From Mycolicibacterium sp. CBMA 234 (lineage in GTDB: Bacteria > Actinomycetota > Actinomycetes > Mycobacteriales > Mycobacteriaceae): 64,000 nt of DNA. Below, in pieces: positions 9,950-17,121 of the stretch. A model generated the notes under the pieces. The model was given only the letters and a program-made list of their open reading frames with translations, was not told the DNA's origin and searched no databases. Where the stretch lies: positions 53,543 to 117,542 of the forward strand of contig NZ_MPKW01000021.1 of assembly GCF_009729415.1 (NCBI RefSeq), read 5' to 3'. The position numbers and the translations under genes are program-made. Numbering within the stretch: position 1 is the stretch's first letter; each line of letters opens with the position of its first letter.

Positions 9950-10038
9950 TAGAAGCGCTCCGGGAACAACAGCGCGGCGACCAGGAACAGTGCCACCAGC
10001 AGACACAGCACCAGGCCGATGATGTTGGCGGAATTCAC
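9949..10038 (-). CDS. kdpF: KdpF, small membrane subunit of the Kdp pump
   Basis: 29 aa from GTG at 10038: a single hydrophobic helix (IIGLVLCLLVALFLVAALL) ending in FPERF, which is the usual KdpF ending. It stabilises the KdpABC complex. Its stop overlaps the kdpA start by one base, and its start overlaps the stop of the upstream small peptide gene by four bases (GTGA), so four consecutive small and large membrane subunits look translationally coupled. Confidence 0.9.
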   Translation of the reverse strand: MNSANIIGLVLCLLVALFLVAALLFPERF

Positions 10039-10118
10039 AGTCGTTCGACCGCCTTCTGGATCAGACCGAACACCGCGAACAACGCGACGGTCAGCACGAC
10101 GTAGATCGCGACAGACAT
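10035..10118 (-). CDS. 27-aa single-helix membrane peptide, first gene of the kdp operon
   Basis: ATG at 10118 with GGAG about 8 nt upstream. The peptide has an N-terminal membrane helix (SVAIYVVLTVALFAVFGLI) and a basic/amphipathic tail QKAVERL. Its TGA lies inside the kdpF start (GTGA). It is as well placed and coupled as KdpF itself but is not one of the classical Kdp subunits. It could be an extra accessory subunit or a coupling leader for kdpF translation. Coding status is inferred from the ribosome site, overlap and composition. Confidence 0.7.
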   Translation of the reverse strand: MSVAIYVVLTVALFAVFGLIQKAVERL

Positions 10119-10210
10119 GTTTTGGCTCCGTTTCGGGCGCGTCTCGGTGGCGCCCACGAGCGGAAGTAAACGCCCGGGTGCTGGGCCCGGCGCTGATCTT
10201 GACGGTTTCC

Positions 10211-10237
10211 TTACGGGCCCGCCGGGTTCATTTACGG
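10211..10237 (-). promoter_or_regulatory. candidate KdpE-binding direct repeat upstream of kdp operon
   Basis: The 320-bp gap between the kdp leader gene and the MarR gene (10119-10438) holds no convincing gene. Read on the minus strand it contains two CCGTAA repeats exactly 21 bp apart (plus-strand TTACGG at 10211-10216 and 10232-10237), the spacing expected for two response-regulator subunits on one DNA face. Assignment to KdpE is inference from position only. Confidence 0.35.
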
Positions 10238-10438
10238 AGTCCTTGCGGGGACAGTGACGGGGGTCATATCCGGCGGGGAAAATGGGTCACCAACGGCAGG
10301 GGTGTGCGCTCGTTTATGCAGGTCAACGAGTATTTGAACTGCGTGTGGCCCGGATGGCCGTGTTGATGACGTGCATCTTTACGCCCGGTGACATTCCGGC
10401 GCGTTTGAACTGCTGGCGAACAGCATGATCGCTGCCGG

Positions 10439-10927
10439 TTACCCGGATTTTGTGGTTAGCGTTCCGGCGGCTACGGCAGCTGCGTTGATCTTGGTGAGCA
10501 CCGCGTGAAGGTGTTCCAACTCGGTGAGGTCAACGCCGAGTCGCTCTACAACTGCCGGTGGAATTTTGAGTGCGCGACGACGTAGTGCGACGCCTTTCGG
10601 CGTCAGCGTGATGTGCGTCGTGCGTTCGTCGGTGATGCTGCGCGTGCGGCGGATCAGCTCAAGGGTTTCGAGGCGTTTGAGCATCGGTGACATAGTTGCC
10701 GAATCCATCTGCAGCAGCGCGGCAATCTGTTTGACGGTCAACGGGTCTTGCTTGGATTTGGCGTTGTCCCACAACGCCAGCAGGACCAGGTATTGCGGAT
10801 GGGTCAGCCCGAGCGGCTCAAGTAGTGGCCGGTAGATGGCAAGTACCGCACGGTTGGTGACGGCCAACGCGAAGCAGACCTGCCGCTCCAGGGCGAGGGG
10901 GTCGATGTCTTCGGAGGCAGTGGACAT
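10439..10927 (-). CDS. MarR-family regulator of OhrR type
   Basis: 162 aa with a winged helix-turn-helix (about 58-110, PLTVKQIAALLQMDSATMSP and the ITDERTTHITLTPKG wing). The N-terminal ERQVCFAL segment (Cys18) matches the position of the peroxide-sensing cysteine in OhrR proteins, so organic peroxide or redox sensing is likely. No ohr gene is adjacent. It is divergent from a DUF5313 gene, and two palindromes lie in the shared intergenic region, suggesting autorepression and control of the neighbour. Confidence 0.82.
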   Translation of the reverse strand: MSTASEDIDPLALERQVCFALAVTNRAVLAIYRPLLEPLGLTHPQYLVLLALWDNAKSKQDPLTVKQIAALLQMDSATMSPMLKRLETLELIRRTRSITDERTTHITLTPKGVALRRRALKIPPAVVERLGVDLTELEHLHAVLTKINAAAVAAGTLTTKSG

Positions 10928-10947
10928 ACTGCCTAGTTTATTACCCG

Positions 10948-10959
10948 TTAGGGCCCTAA
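10948..10959. promoter_or_regulatory. perfect 12-bp palindrome, candidate MarR operator
   Basis: TTAGGGCCCTAA is a perfect palindrome 21 bp upstream of the MarR start codon, in the MarR/DUF5313 divergent promoter region, where self-regulating MarR proteins usually bind. Confidence 0.5.
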
Positions 10960-11029
10960 TACTTTGTGCCCGCTGTGTCTGCCCCAGGTCGTCGTCGTCC
11001 GGTCGGTGTGTGAGCTAATAGATAGTGTA

Positions 11030-11040
11030 CTAATCATTAG
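11030..11040. promoter_or_regulatory. second palindrome near DUF5313 promoter
   Basis: CTAATCATTAG has 5-bp inverted arms (CTAAT/ATTAG) around one base, about 50 bp upstream of the DUF5313 start. It shares the CTAAT/ATTAG arms with the larger palindrome at 10948, so it may be a second half-strength site for the same MarR protein. Confidence 0.35.
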
Positions 11041-11090
11041 GGTGCGACATACAATGTTCGTAGTCGACCTGATCAGTGGAAGGAGTCGAC

Positions 11091-11507
11091 ATGGCCACCG
11101 ATAGTCCTACGTTCTGGCAGCGCATCACTTACGCGTACGGGCGCCGCTTACCGGACCACCTGCAGGACTGGGTTCGTGAGGACCTGACCGGCGACGGCGC
11201 CATCCGCCGGCACATGGTCCGGTACGCGATCCCGCCGGTTTTCGTTCTGGCCCCGCTGTGGCTGCTGCCGGCGTCGGTGTATGTCCACTCCGAAATGACC
11301 CTGCCGATCTATTTCTGGGCCATCGTGATGTCGTTCGTGCTCAACAAAGTGTGGCGCCGCTACCGGCTGAGCCAACACGGCCTCGACCCAAATCTCATCG
11401 ACGAAATCCTCCGGCAGAAGCAGTCGCAGATGCACGAGCGCTACATCGAGCGCTTCGGCCCGCGACCGGAATCGGCCAAGTGGCAGGCGAACAGCCGACC
11501 GTTCTGA
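11091..11507 (+). CDS. DUF5313 family membrane protein
   Basis: 138 aa from ATG at 11091, preceded by GGAAGGAG at good spacing. The layout matches the mycobacterial DUF5313 proteins as I remember them: a short head with YAYGRRLP and WVREDLTGDGAIRRH, two membrane helices (about 45-63 and 68-84), then a basic cytoplasmic tail. Function unknown. Divergent from the OhrR-type MarR gene and probably under its control. Confidence 0.7.
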   Translation: MATDSPTFWQRITYAYGRRLPDHLQDWVREDLTGDGAIRRHMVRYAIPPVFVLAPLWLLPASVYVHSEMTLPIYFWAIVMSFVLNKVWRRYRLSQHGLDPNLIDEILRQKQSQMHERYIERFGPRPESAKWQANSRPF

Positions 11508-11654
11508 TGCCTCGTCCTCCGGTCCGCTCGTAGGCGGGCTGCGTTAAGAAATCGCAAGTTTCTCGACCTCTTTCGTCAAGACTGCGGCAGCAACCGCTTC
11601 CACATCCGGTGGTGCGGGTAGAGCTGTAAGTAGGTGTTGCACGAGGAGGTTCGG

Positions 11655-12341
11655 ATGTTGCTGTCGGTGGCATTGAGTACGTGGTGGTCGGGTATCGCGG
11701 TGCGCCGCCATCCCGCCCGGTTGGTGCTCACTGCTGGTGATCCGCCCTTCGAACCGCCCCTGCCGGGGATCGAAATTGCGCGCTCTGTAGCGACTTTGGG
11801 CGACCCGGGGTTCGCGCGGTGGGTAGTGGGGCACCGGCAACCCGTTGATGTGGTGGGTGCAGTTGAGCTCGATACCGCACTCACCGCTGGCGTCCCACCC
11901 GCCCGGATCGGCGCGCACTGTGATGATCTGACGTCGAATGAAATGCTCTGGGCGGCGAGCATTGGCGTTGGGCGCCTGGTGATTTCGTCGAAGCACCAGG
12001 CGGACGTGTTGTCGTCTGTCCACGGTCCGAAGCCGGTCAACGTCTGGCTGCAGTCGGGCAGCGGTTTCTGCGTGCTGCGCGGGCGTCCCTCACTGCGTCT
12101 GGCCGGACTCGATGCGCACTGTGACGACGAGGACTACGCCGATCTGGTCGACCATTTGATCGGCGAGATGGCGGACGTCCGCCGGGAAAGCCGGGTTGTG
12201 ATTGGGCGCCTTGGTATTTCCGGCGTCCACGTGAACAACGACACCATCTACCAGATCGACGACGCGGTGACCGACGGCTGCATCCGGTACCGGGTGCCTC
12301 GGCCGCAGCTGTTGCTCAGTGGCGGGTTGGTCGCTGCCTGA
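11655..12341 (+). CDS. LysA-like PLP-barrel protein (partial-length homologue), function unknown
   Basis: 228 aa from ATG at 11655, with AGGAGG 6-7 nt upstream. The sequence has the flavour of the N-terminal barrel of group IV decarboxylases such as diaminopimelate decarboxylase (ARIGAHCDDLTSNEML, VGRLVISSKHQAD, VVIGRLGISGVHVN), but it is about half the length of LysA and I see no clear PLP lysine motif at the N-terminus. It may be a non-catalytic or regulatory relative. It stands alone, convergent with the CGNR gene. Confidence 0.5.
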   Translation: MLLSVALSTWWSGIAVRRHPARLVLTAGDPPFEPPLPGIEIARSVATLGDPGFARWVVGHRQPVDVVGAVELDTALTAGVPPARIGAHCDDLTSNEMLWAASIGVGRLVISSKHQADVLSSVHGPKPVNVWLQSGSGFCVLRGRPSLRLAGLDAHCDDEDYADLVDHLIGEMADVRRESRVVIGRLGISGVHVNNDTIYQIDDAVTDGCIRYRVPRPQLLLSGGLVAA

Positions 12342-12347
12342 ACGTGT

Positions 12348-12950
12348 TTAGCGCGGTCTCTGATTGCGGATGCGTTCGTAATGCCGGGCTGCGCGGACGC
12401 GGTTGCCGCACGCTTCGGAACACCATTCGCGGCGCGGGTGTGATTTCACGAAATACAGCACGCAAGGCGGTGCGTAACAGGCTCGCAGGTTGACGGCCTC
12501 TGGGCCGGCGAGCAGCTCGATGCCTTGGTGCCCGAGGTCGGCAAGGGCGCTGCGCGCGGGTGAGGTGAGTTGCGCGCTGACGGCGCTCAACACCCCGTCG
12601 TCAAGCGTGAGTTGGTTGCGCGGAACATCGGCGGCGAGCCGGTTGACGACGTCGATGGCGTGGCTGATCTCGGCGACGGGGGACTGGGCCGTCGGGCGCT
12701 CGTCCGTAGTGCAATAGGCCGCCAGCCGACGCAGGCTGTCGCGGAGGAGCAGGGCGTCGTCCAGCTCATCCTGGCTCGGCTGACCCAGTTCGTGGCGGTC
12801 GTATTCGGTGGCGTCGGCCAGCCAGTCGCGCAGCGCCGTGGGGTCCGTCAGGTCGTCGTGCACGCCGTGGGTATCGGCCCAGATGGTGTTCATCAACCGC
12901 ACCGGGGCTGGTTCATCAGGCAGCTTCCATGCTGGCGTGCTGGTCGGCAT
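12348..12950 (-). CDS. CGNR zinc-finger / ABATE-domain regulator
   Basis: 200 aa. An N-terminal ABATE-like helical domain (about 10-150) is followed by the C-terminal CGNR zinc finger: Cys158 and Cys163 (RACYAPPC) with Cys177 and Cys181 (WCSEACGNR), then a basic tail. Such proteins are putative stress-linked transcription factors in actinobacteria. It is divergent from the AhpD-like gene with 112 bp between starts, so it likely controls the AhpD/DUF1348 pair. Confidence 0.85.
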   Translation of the reverse strand: MPTSTPAWKLPDEPAPVRLMNTIWADTHGVHDDLTDPTALRDWLADATEYDRHELGQPSQDELDDALLLRDSLRRLAAYCTTDERPTAQSPVAEISHAIDVVNRLAADVPRNQLTLDDGVLSAVSAQLTSPARSALADLGHQGIELLAGPEAVNLRACYAPPCVLYFVKSHPRREWCSEACGNRVRAARHYERIRNQRPR

Positions 12951-13062
12951 GCCGGAATTTTATCACGGATCGATGATGTTCAACCCGTTAGAAGCTCTGG
13001 TACGGCTTCTCAAGAGAATGTCACTCAATCCGCTACACGGATTGCCCAGGAAAGGACCTACG

Positions 13063-13599
13063 ATGGCCAACTTCACCCCCATCGAGCGTGAGACCGCAAC
13101 CGGCGAAGTCGCCGAATTGCTTGCGCAAGTACAGAAGTCGTTGGGGCGGACCCCCAACATGACCAAGCTGATGGCCAACAGCCCCACATTGCTGCAGAGC
13201 TATCTGGCGCTGTCCGGCGCGCTTGCCGGTGGCACTCTCAAGCCGGCAGTGCGCGAACGGCTGGCGATTGCGAGCGCTCAGCTGAATGGGTGTGAGTACT
13301 GCTTGTCGGCGCACACCTTCTCCGGCGGAAAGTTTGCGAAGATCGACGCAGCGGAACTCGACAAGGCCCGCCGGGCTGAGTCGGACGACCCACATATCGA
13401 CGCGGTGCTCAAGCTGGCGACCACCATCGCCGAGAACGCCGGTGACGTGAATGAGGCCGAGTTGAAGGCTGCTCGTGAGGCCGGGGTGTCCGATGAGGAG
13501 ATCGGTGAGATCGTGGCGAACGTGGCGTGGAATACCCTGACCAACTACTTCAATGTTTTGGCCCAAACCGAAAACGACTGGCCCGTCGTAACTTTGTGA
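13063..13599 (+). CDS. carboxymuconolactone decarboxylase / AhpD-like alkylhydroperoxidase
   Basis: 178 aa from ATG at 13063 (AGGAAAGGA upstream). It carries the AhpD redox signature, Cys77-x-x-Cys80-x-x-x-His84, inside NGCEYCLSAH, in an all-helical fold of normal length. Family members reduce peroxides or act on related small molecules using the CxxC pair. First gene of an apparent two-gene unit with the NTF2-like DUF1348 gene 32 bp downstream; regulator divergent. Confidence 0.88.
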   Translation: MANFTPIERETATGEVAELLAQVQKSLGRTPNMTKLMANSPTLLQSYLALSGALAGGTLKPAVRERLAIASAQLNGCEYCLSAHTFSGGKFAKIDAAELDKARRAESDDPHIDAVLKLATTIAENAGDVNEAELKAAREAGVSDEEIGEIVANVAWNTLTNYFNVLAQTENDWPVVTL

Positions 13600-13631
13600 A
13601 CCAGGCTTGACCAAAACCTCAAGGAGCCAAC

Positions 13632-14093
13632 ATGTCTGAGCTACGTCCGCCAGTTCCGCCGTTCGAGATGGACACTGCGCTACAGAAAGTCCAAGCGGCC
13701 GAAGATGCCTGGAACACCCGCGATCCGCACCATGTCAGCTTGGCCTACACCGAGGATTCCGTCTGGCGTAACCGCGACCAATTCGTCACGGGCCGTGCGG
13801 AAATCGTCGAATTCCTCACCGGCAAGTGGGAACGCGAACTCGACTATGTGCTCCGCAAGAGTCTGTGGGGCTTCCGCGGCAACCGCATGGCGGTGCGGTT
13901 CCAATATGAATGGCACGACGCCGCCGGGCAGTGGTACCGCAGCTACGGCAACGAGCTGTGGGAGTTCGACGAGAACGGACTGATGCGCCGTCGTGAAGCC
14001 AGCATCAATGACGTCGTGATCACGGAAGCAGACCGCCGCTACTTCGGTCCGCGGACGGAAGCCGAACGCGGAGTGGATATTCCGCTCGCCTGA
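13632..14093 (+). CDS. DUF1348 family NTF2-like protein
   Basis: 153 aa; RBS AAGGAG 6 nt before the ATG. SnoaL/NTF2-like cone fold pattern: ALQKVQAAEDAWNTRDPHHVSLAYTEDSVWRNR, an FLTGKWERELDY helix, then WGFRGNRMAVRFQYEWHDA strands. DUF1348 proteins often accompany carboxymuconolactone-decarboxylase peroxidases; here it follows one directly, so a shared detoxification role is likely but the substrate is unknown. Confidence 0.85.
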   Translation: MSELRPPVPPFEMDTALQKVQAAEDAWNTRDPHHVSLAYTEDSVWRNRDQFVTGRAEIVEFLTGKWERELDYVLRKSLWGFRGNRMAVRFQYEWHDAAGQWYRSYGNELWEFDENGLMRRREASINDVVITEADRRYFGPRTEAERGVDIPLA

Positions 14094-14102
14094 TACGCGG
14101 AA

Positions 14103-14693
14103 CTACACCGGCTTCTTGGTCAGGTCGGCGTTCTCATCCTCCTGGATGGGGACGCCGTCCTTCTGCGAGGTGGATTCGATGGAGCCGATCGACGAGTTCA
14201 GGTCGGTGAGGCCGCTGGCGTCGCCGCCCTTGAGCTTGTCGAACGCGGCCTGCACGGTGTCGCCGAGCTTGTCCAGCGGAGCGATGATCGACTTGCACAG
14301 GGTGGGGTCGGCCTGCACGTCGGTGGTCGCGAGTCGGACTTCGCGCTTCACGAACAACGCGGCCAGGCCGCCCTTGATGAATGCCGACATGCGGCCGCTG
14401 GCGCCCTTCTTGAACGTGCCGGCCTCGAACGGCTTCCACAGCCAGCGGTGGAACGCGCCGAACGCCAAGCCGCTGTGCGCGACGAACTTCGTCTTGGCGA
14501 ACGACGTGGTGGCTTGCGCCGGGCAGGTGCTCGCGATGGGGGCGGCGTCACCGGCATCGCCCGACGGGTCGGCAGGGATCGAATCCGACGACGTGGCGTT
14601 GCTGCCGGTTGCGGCTTGTTTGTGCCCACAACCGCCCACCAGCAGGACGACGGGGATGATCAGAACGGCGATCAGACGGACCAGCGTGCTCAC
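14103..14693 (-). CDS. putative lipoprotein
   Basis: 196 aa from GTG at 14693, selected because GGAGG lies 6 nt upstream and it gives a proper signal peptide (TLVRLIAVLIIPVVLLVGGC) with lipobox LVGGC. The mature part starts with a low-complexity Ser/Ala/Asp linker and then a helical domain with paired cysteines (STCPAQ, TLCKS). Anchored outside the cytoplasmic membrane; function unknown. It is convergent with the DUF1348 gene, 9 bp apart. Confidence 0.75.
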   Translation of the reverse strand: MSTLVRLIAVLIIPVVLLVGGCGHKQAATGSNATSSDSIPADPSGDAGDAAPIASTCPAQATTSFAKTKFVAHSGLAFGAFHRWLWKPFEAGTFKKGASGRMSAFIKGGLAALFVKREVRLATTDVQADPTLCKSIIAPLDKLGDTVQAAFDKLKGGDASGLTDLNSSIGSIESTSQKDGVPIQEDENADLTKKPV

Positions 14694-14821
14694 GAGTTGC
14701 CTCCAGCAAAAGTTGGCTCGGTTCCGGGTAGGGCGCGAAGCTAACACCCGAAGCTGGGTGTTTGGTGGCAACAGATCCCCAGGCGCTAACGTCATGTCGG
14801 CGCTGACCCCGGTCAGAGCCC

Positions 14822-14895
14822 GCCCCCATAGCCCAATTGGCAGAGGCAGCGGACTTAAAATCCGCACAGTGTCGGTTCGAGTCCGACTGGGGGCA
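14822..14895 (+). tRNA. tRNA-Leu (anticodon UAA)
   Basis: A full cloverleaf can be drawn: acceptor GCCCCCA/TGGGGGC (7 bp), D stem GCC/GGC, anticodon stem GCGGA/TCCGC with loop CTTAAAA (anticodon TAA, reading UUA), a variable region of only 5 nt (14866-14870), T stem GTCGG/CCGAC with loop TTCGAGT, discriminator A. CCA is not encoded. The anticodon says leucine, yet the long class II variable arm is missing. Confidence 0.93.
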
Positions 14896-14994
14896 CTGGG
14901 TTCGATGAGCTAGCGATGCTAGTGGAACGCATTGTTAGCTGGAACTAACCAGCAAGTCGTGCAATATTTTGTTGAACTCGTATGCTGGTAACCC

Positions 14995-15639
14995 ATGCGC
15001 ACCGCCTTCCACGAGCAACTCGATGCTCTCAACGAAGGAATCGCCGTGCTCTGCGAACGCACCGGCGCCATGATTCAGTTGGCCACCGACGCGTTGCTGC
15101 ACGCCGACGTTGAGGCTGCCGAACATGTCATCGACCACCGCGACGACATCGACCACGCCTGCGCCGCCCGCGAAGCGGACGCCTTCGTCATCCTGGCCCG
15201 TCAAGCCCCGGTGGCCCGCGATCTGCGCGCCGTTGTCAGCGCGATGCGGAATGTCGCCGACCTGCAGCGCATGGGTACCTTGGCCGCGCACGTCGCCCAA
15301 ATCAGTCGCCGACGCCACCCACAAACCGCAGCCCCAGCTGACGTGCTCGGCTACTTCGCCGAAATGGGTGCTATCGCAGCCCGGCTGGCCGACGACACCA
15401 GAAGCGTTGTACTCGAAGCAGACTCCGACAGAGCGGCCCAACTCGCAGCCGATGACGAAGCGATGGACGACATCCACCGCCGACTCTTCACCGTCGTGAT
15501 GGACCCGGGATGGCCGCACGGCACCATCGCTGCCGTTGACGTCACCCTGCTCAGTCGCTACTACGAGCGCTTTGCCGACCACGCCGTCGAGATCGCCCAA
15601 CGAGTCATCTACCAACGCACCGGTAAACGCCAGGACTGA
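14995..15639 (+). CDS. phoU: PhoU-family phosphate signalling protein
   Basis: 214 aa, two PhoU three-helix repeats. Metal-binding/PhoU signatures are visible: RQAPVARDLRAVVSAMRNVADLQRMGTLA-type motif (about 68-98) and a second SRYYERFADHAVEIAQRVIY (about 186-206). PhoU proteins mediate inhibition of the SenX3/PhoR-type kinase by the Pst transporter when phosphate is plentiful. No pst genes are nearby, as with the separate phoY copies of mycobacteria. Confidence 0.9.
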   Translation: MRTAFHEQLDALNEGIAVLCERTGAMIQLATDALLHADVEAAEHVIDHRDDIDHACAAREADAFVILARQAPVARDLRAVVSAMRNVADLQRMGTLAAHVAQISRRRHPQTAAPADVLGYFAEMGAIAARLADDTRSVVLEADSDRAAQLAADDEAMDDIHRRLFTVVMDPGWPHGTIAAVDVTLLSRYYERFADHAVEIAQRVIYQRTGKRQD

Positions 15640-15855
15640 TGTCCCCACCCCAGGCCACGCCCGGCGGGGACCGACCTGAAATCTCACAACCCGGGTTGCG
15701 TCGCGGTGAACAGGACCTTACTGGACAGATACTGCCGGGAAACGCGACCAACGGTATGCGGCTGGGATCGTGTGTCGATGACAGCCGACCCCGCCGATAC
15801 GTATCGGGATGTTCGGTTGAACGCGGCGCCCTGTCGGCTCCGCGGGGGCTACCAC

Positions 15856-16149
15856 ATGTCACACCCGCCCGAGTACGACCCCGCAACGAGACCGTCGACC
15901 CACGGCCTCGGTCCCACGCTGGCATTGACGCCAGTGGGTGAACGCAGCGCAGACATGCTGCAGGCACGGCTGTTCATCGAGCTACTCGAAGCCGAACTAG
16001 CCGACATGCGAACACAATTGGCAACGACAAGCCGCCGCGGCAAGCCAATGACACAAGTCGCAGAAGCCCGACGCAAACTAGCGCGCGCTCGTGCTGATGA
16101 GGTGGAGCGCCTGCTCGACAGCCTCACCGCCCGCTTCCCGAACGCATAA
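15856..16149 (+). CDS. small helical hypothetical protein
   Basis: 97 aa if started at ATG 15856; the frame is open further upstream (ATG at 15778 and 15706 are alternatives) and no strong ribosome site decides. N-terminus Pro/Thr-rich; C-terminal half strongly helical and charged (MLQARLFIELLEAELADMRT; AEARRKLARARADEVERLLD), a likely short coiled coil. Unknown function. It precedes the DUF3349 gene by 16 bp. Confidence 0.5.
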   Translation: MSHPPEYDPATRPSTHGLGPTLALTPVGERSADMLQARLFIELLEAELADMRTQLATTSRRGKPMTQVAEARRKLARARADEVERLLDSLTARFPNA

Positions 16150-16165
16150 ACAAACGAGCCGGACC

Positions 16166-16453
16166 ATGAAACTCCCATATGCCGAGGCAGCAGCAGCATT
16201 CGTCGGCTTCCTACGCCGCGGACAGCCTCCCATAGCCCCACCCAACGGCTACAACCCGTTGCTGGCGTTGATGCCTCGCCGACCACGTCACCTCGCCGAC
16301 ATTGAAATCGAGTCAATGGCAGCCCAATTCGCTAGGCAAACCGCCGCAGTATCTGACACCGACATCGCGGTCGCGATCATGACCATCACCAACGACTTGC
16401 CGACCCGCGTGGACATCGGCCGCGTCAGGCGATCACTGCTCAGAGCCGAATAG
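16166..16453 (+). CDS. DUF3349 family protein
   Basis: 95 aa. The sequence follows the small mycobacterial DUF3349 family (for example Rv0543c): FLRRGQPPIAPPNGYNPLLAL, an IESMAAQF helix, then SDTDIAVAIMTITNDLPTRVD and RVRRSLL. Soluble, about 100 aa as usual for the family; function unknown. It lies 16 bp after the helical hypothetical gene and may be cotranscribed with it. Confidence 0.75.
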   Translation: MKLPYAEAAAAFVGFLRRGQPPIAPPNGYNPLLALMPRRPRHLADIEIESMAAQFARQTAAVSDTDIAVAIMTITNDLPTRVDIGRVRRSLLRAE

Positions 16454-16788
16454 CACCCCATGGGTCGTCTGTCCAAGGGGTCACTCACAGTGTCGGGCGC
16501 TGAGTTCGTCGGCCAGCTCGTGGGCGTCCTGCTCGGTGAAGCGCCGGCCGTCGACGATGCCACCTCCTAGTCCAGGTCGACGTATTCGTCATCAGTAAGG
16601 CGGTCACCGAGCCTTCGAAGTGCCCCCTAATACTCGATCCATCAGCCACTAAAAATCCATCTTCGGACGATGGTGCTGCGCCGTTTGCCGGAGGATCGTA
16701 ATGGGCATCAATAAATCACATTCTCAGCCAAGCGAGCCGAGGCCGTGCCGTGCACCGGTGTGGTGAGCACGGGAGAGAAGGCGCGATC
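16454..16788. other. intergenic region with possible minus-strand gene remnant
   Basis: No intact gene seen. On the minus strand two short peptide-like stretches in different frames look once-coding: ALRRLGDRLTDDEYVDLD ending in TAG near 16572, followed about 10 bp later by GGIVDGRRFTEQDAHELADE running to a TGA near 16487. They may be the debris of one small gene or two genes. The part near 16788 supplies the promoter and RBS of the next gene. Confidence 0.35.
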
Positions 16789-17091
16789 ATGACCGATACA
16801 GCGTATGAAACGTTGGCAGCGCTGTTGGCGGTACTCGGCATCGCCGGGAGCGTGGTGGTGTCCCGTTTGCGCCGCGTACGCCGGGACCGGCTGCCGAATC
16901 AACAATCAGCACTGCCGATATCGAGAGCCCATCGAACACATTCGGCGCCAAGGGATTACAAGGCCACGCCCGCGACAAGCTCAACGGGTATGCGGCTGTT
17001 CATCGACCGGATGCATGCCGAGCGGGCGCAACGACGTCGTGAGCGAAGAGAATTCCAAGCCTGGCTGGAGATAACGTCGGAACCGTTCTGA
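16789..17091 (+). CDS. small membrane-anchored hypothetical protein
   Basis: 100 aa from ATG at 16789 with GGGAGAGAAGG upstream. One N-terminal membrane helix (LAALLAVLGIAGSVVVS) followed by a basic cytoplasmic tail rich in Arg (VRRDRL, RAQRRRERREFQAW). No family recognised. Confidence 0.55.
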   Translation: MTDTAYETLAALLAVLGIAGSVVVSRLRRVRRDRLPNQQSALPISRAHRTHSAPRDYKATPATSSTGMRLFIDRMHAERAQRRRERREFQAWLEITSEPF

Positions 17092-17121
17092 TCGCCTGCC
17101 TGCCCCCTACGATCGGTAGGC

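Noticed and set aside
10119..10438. Potassium or c-di-AMP riboswitch upstream of kdp
   Set aside because: I could not draw a conserved riboswitch core; only a direct repeat is visible.
14822..17100. tRNA-Leu as an integration site of a mobile element
   Set aside because: No repeated tRNA 3' end and no integrase, excisionase or phage gene found downstream; genes there are ordinary mycobacterial families.
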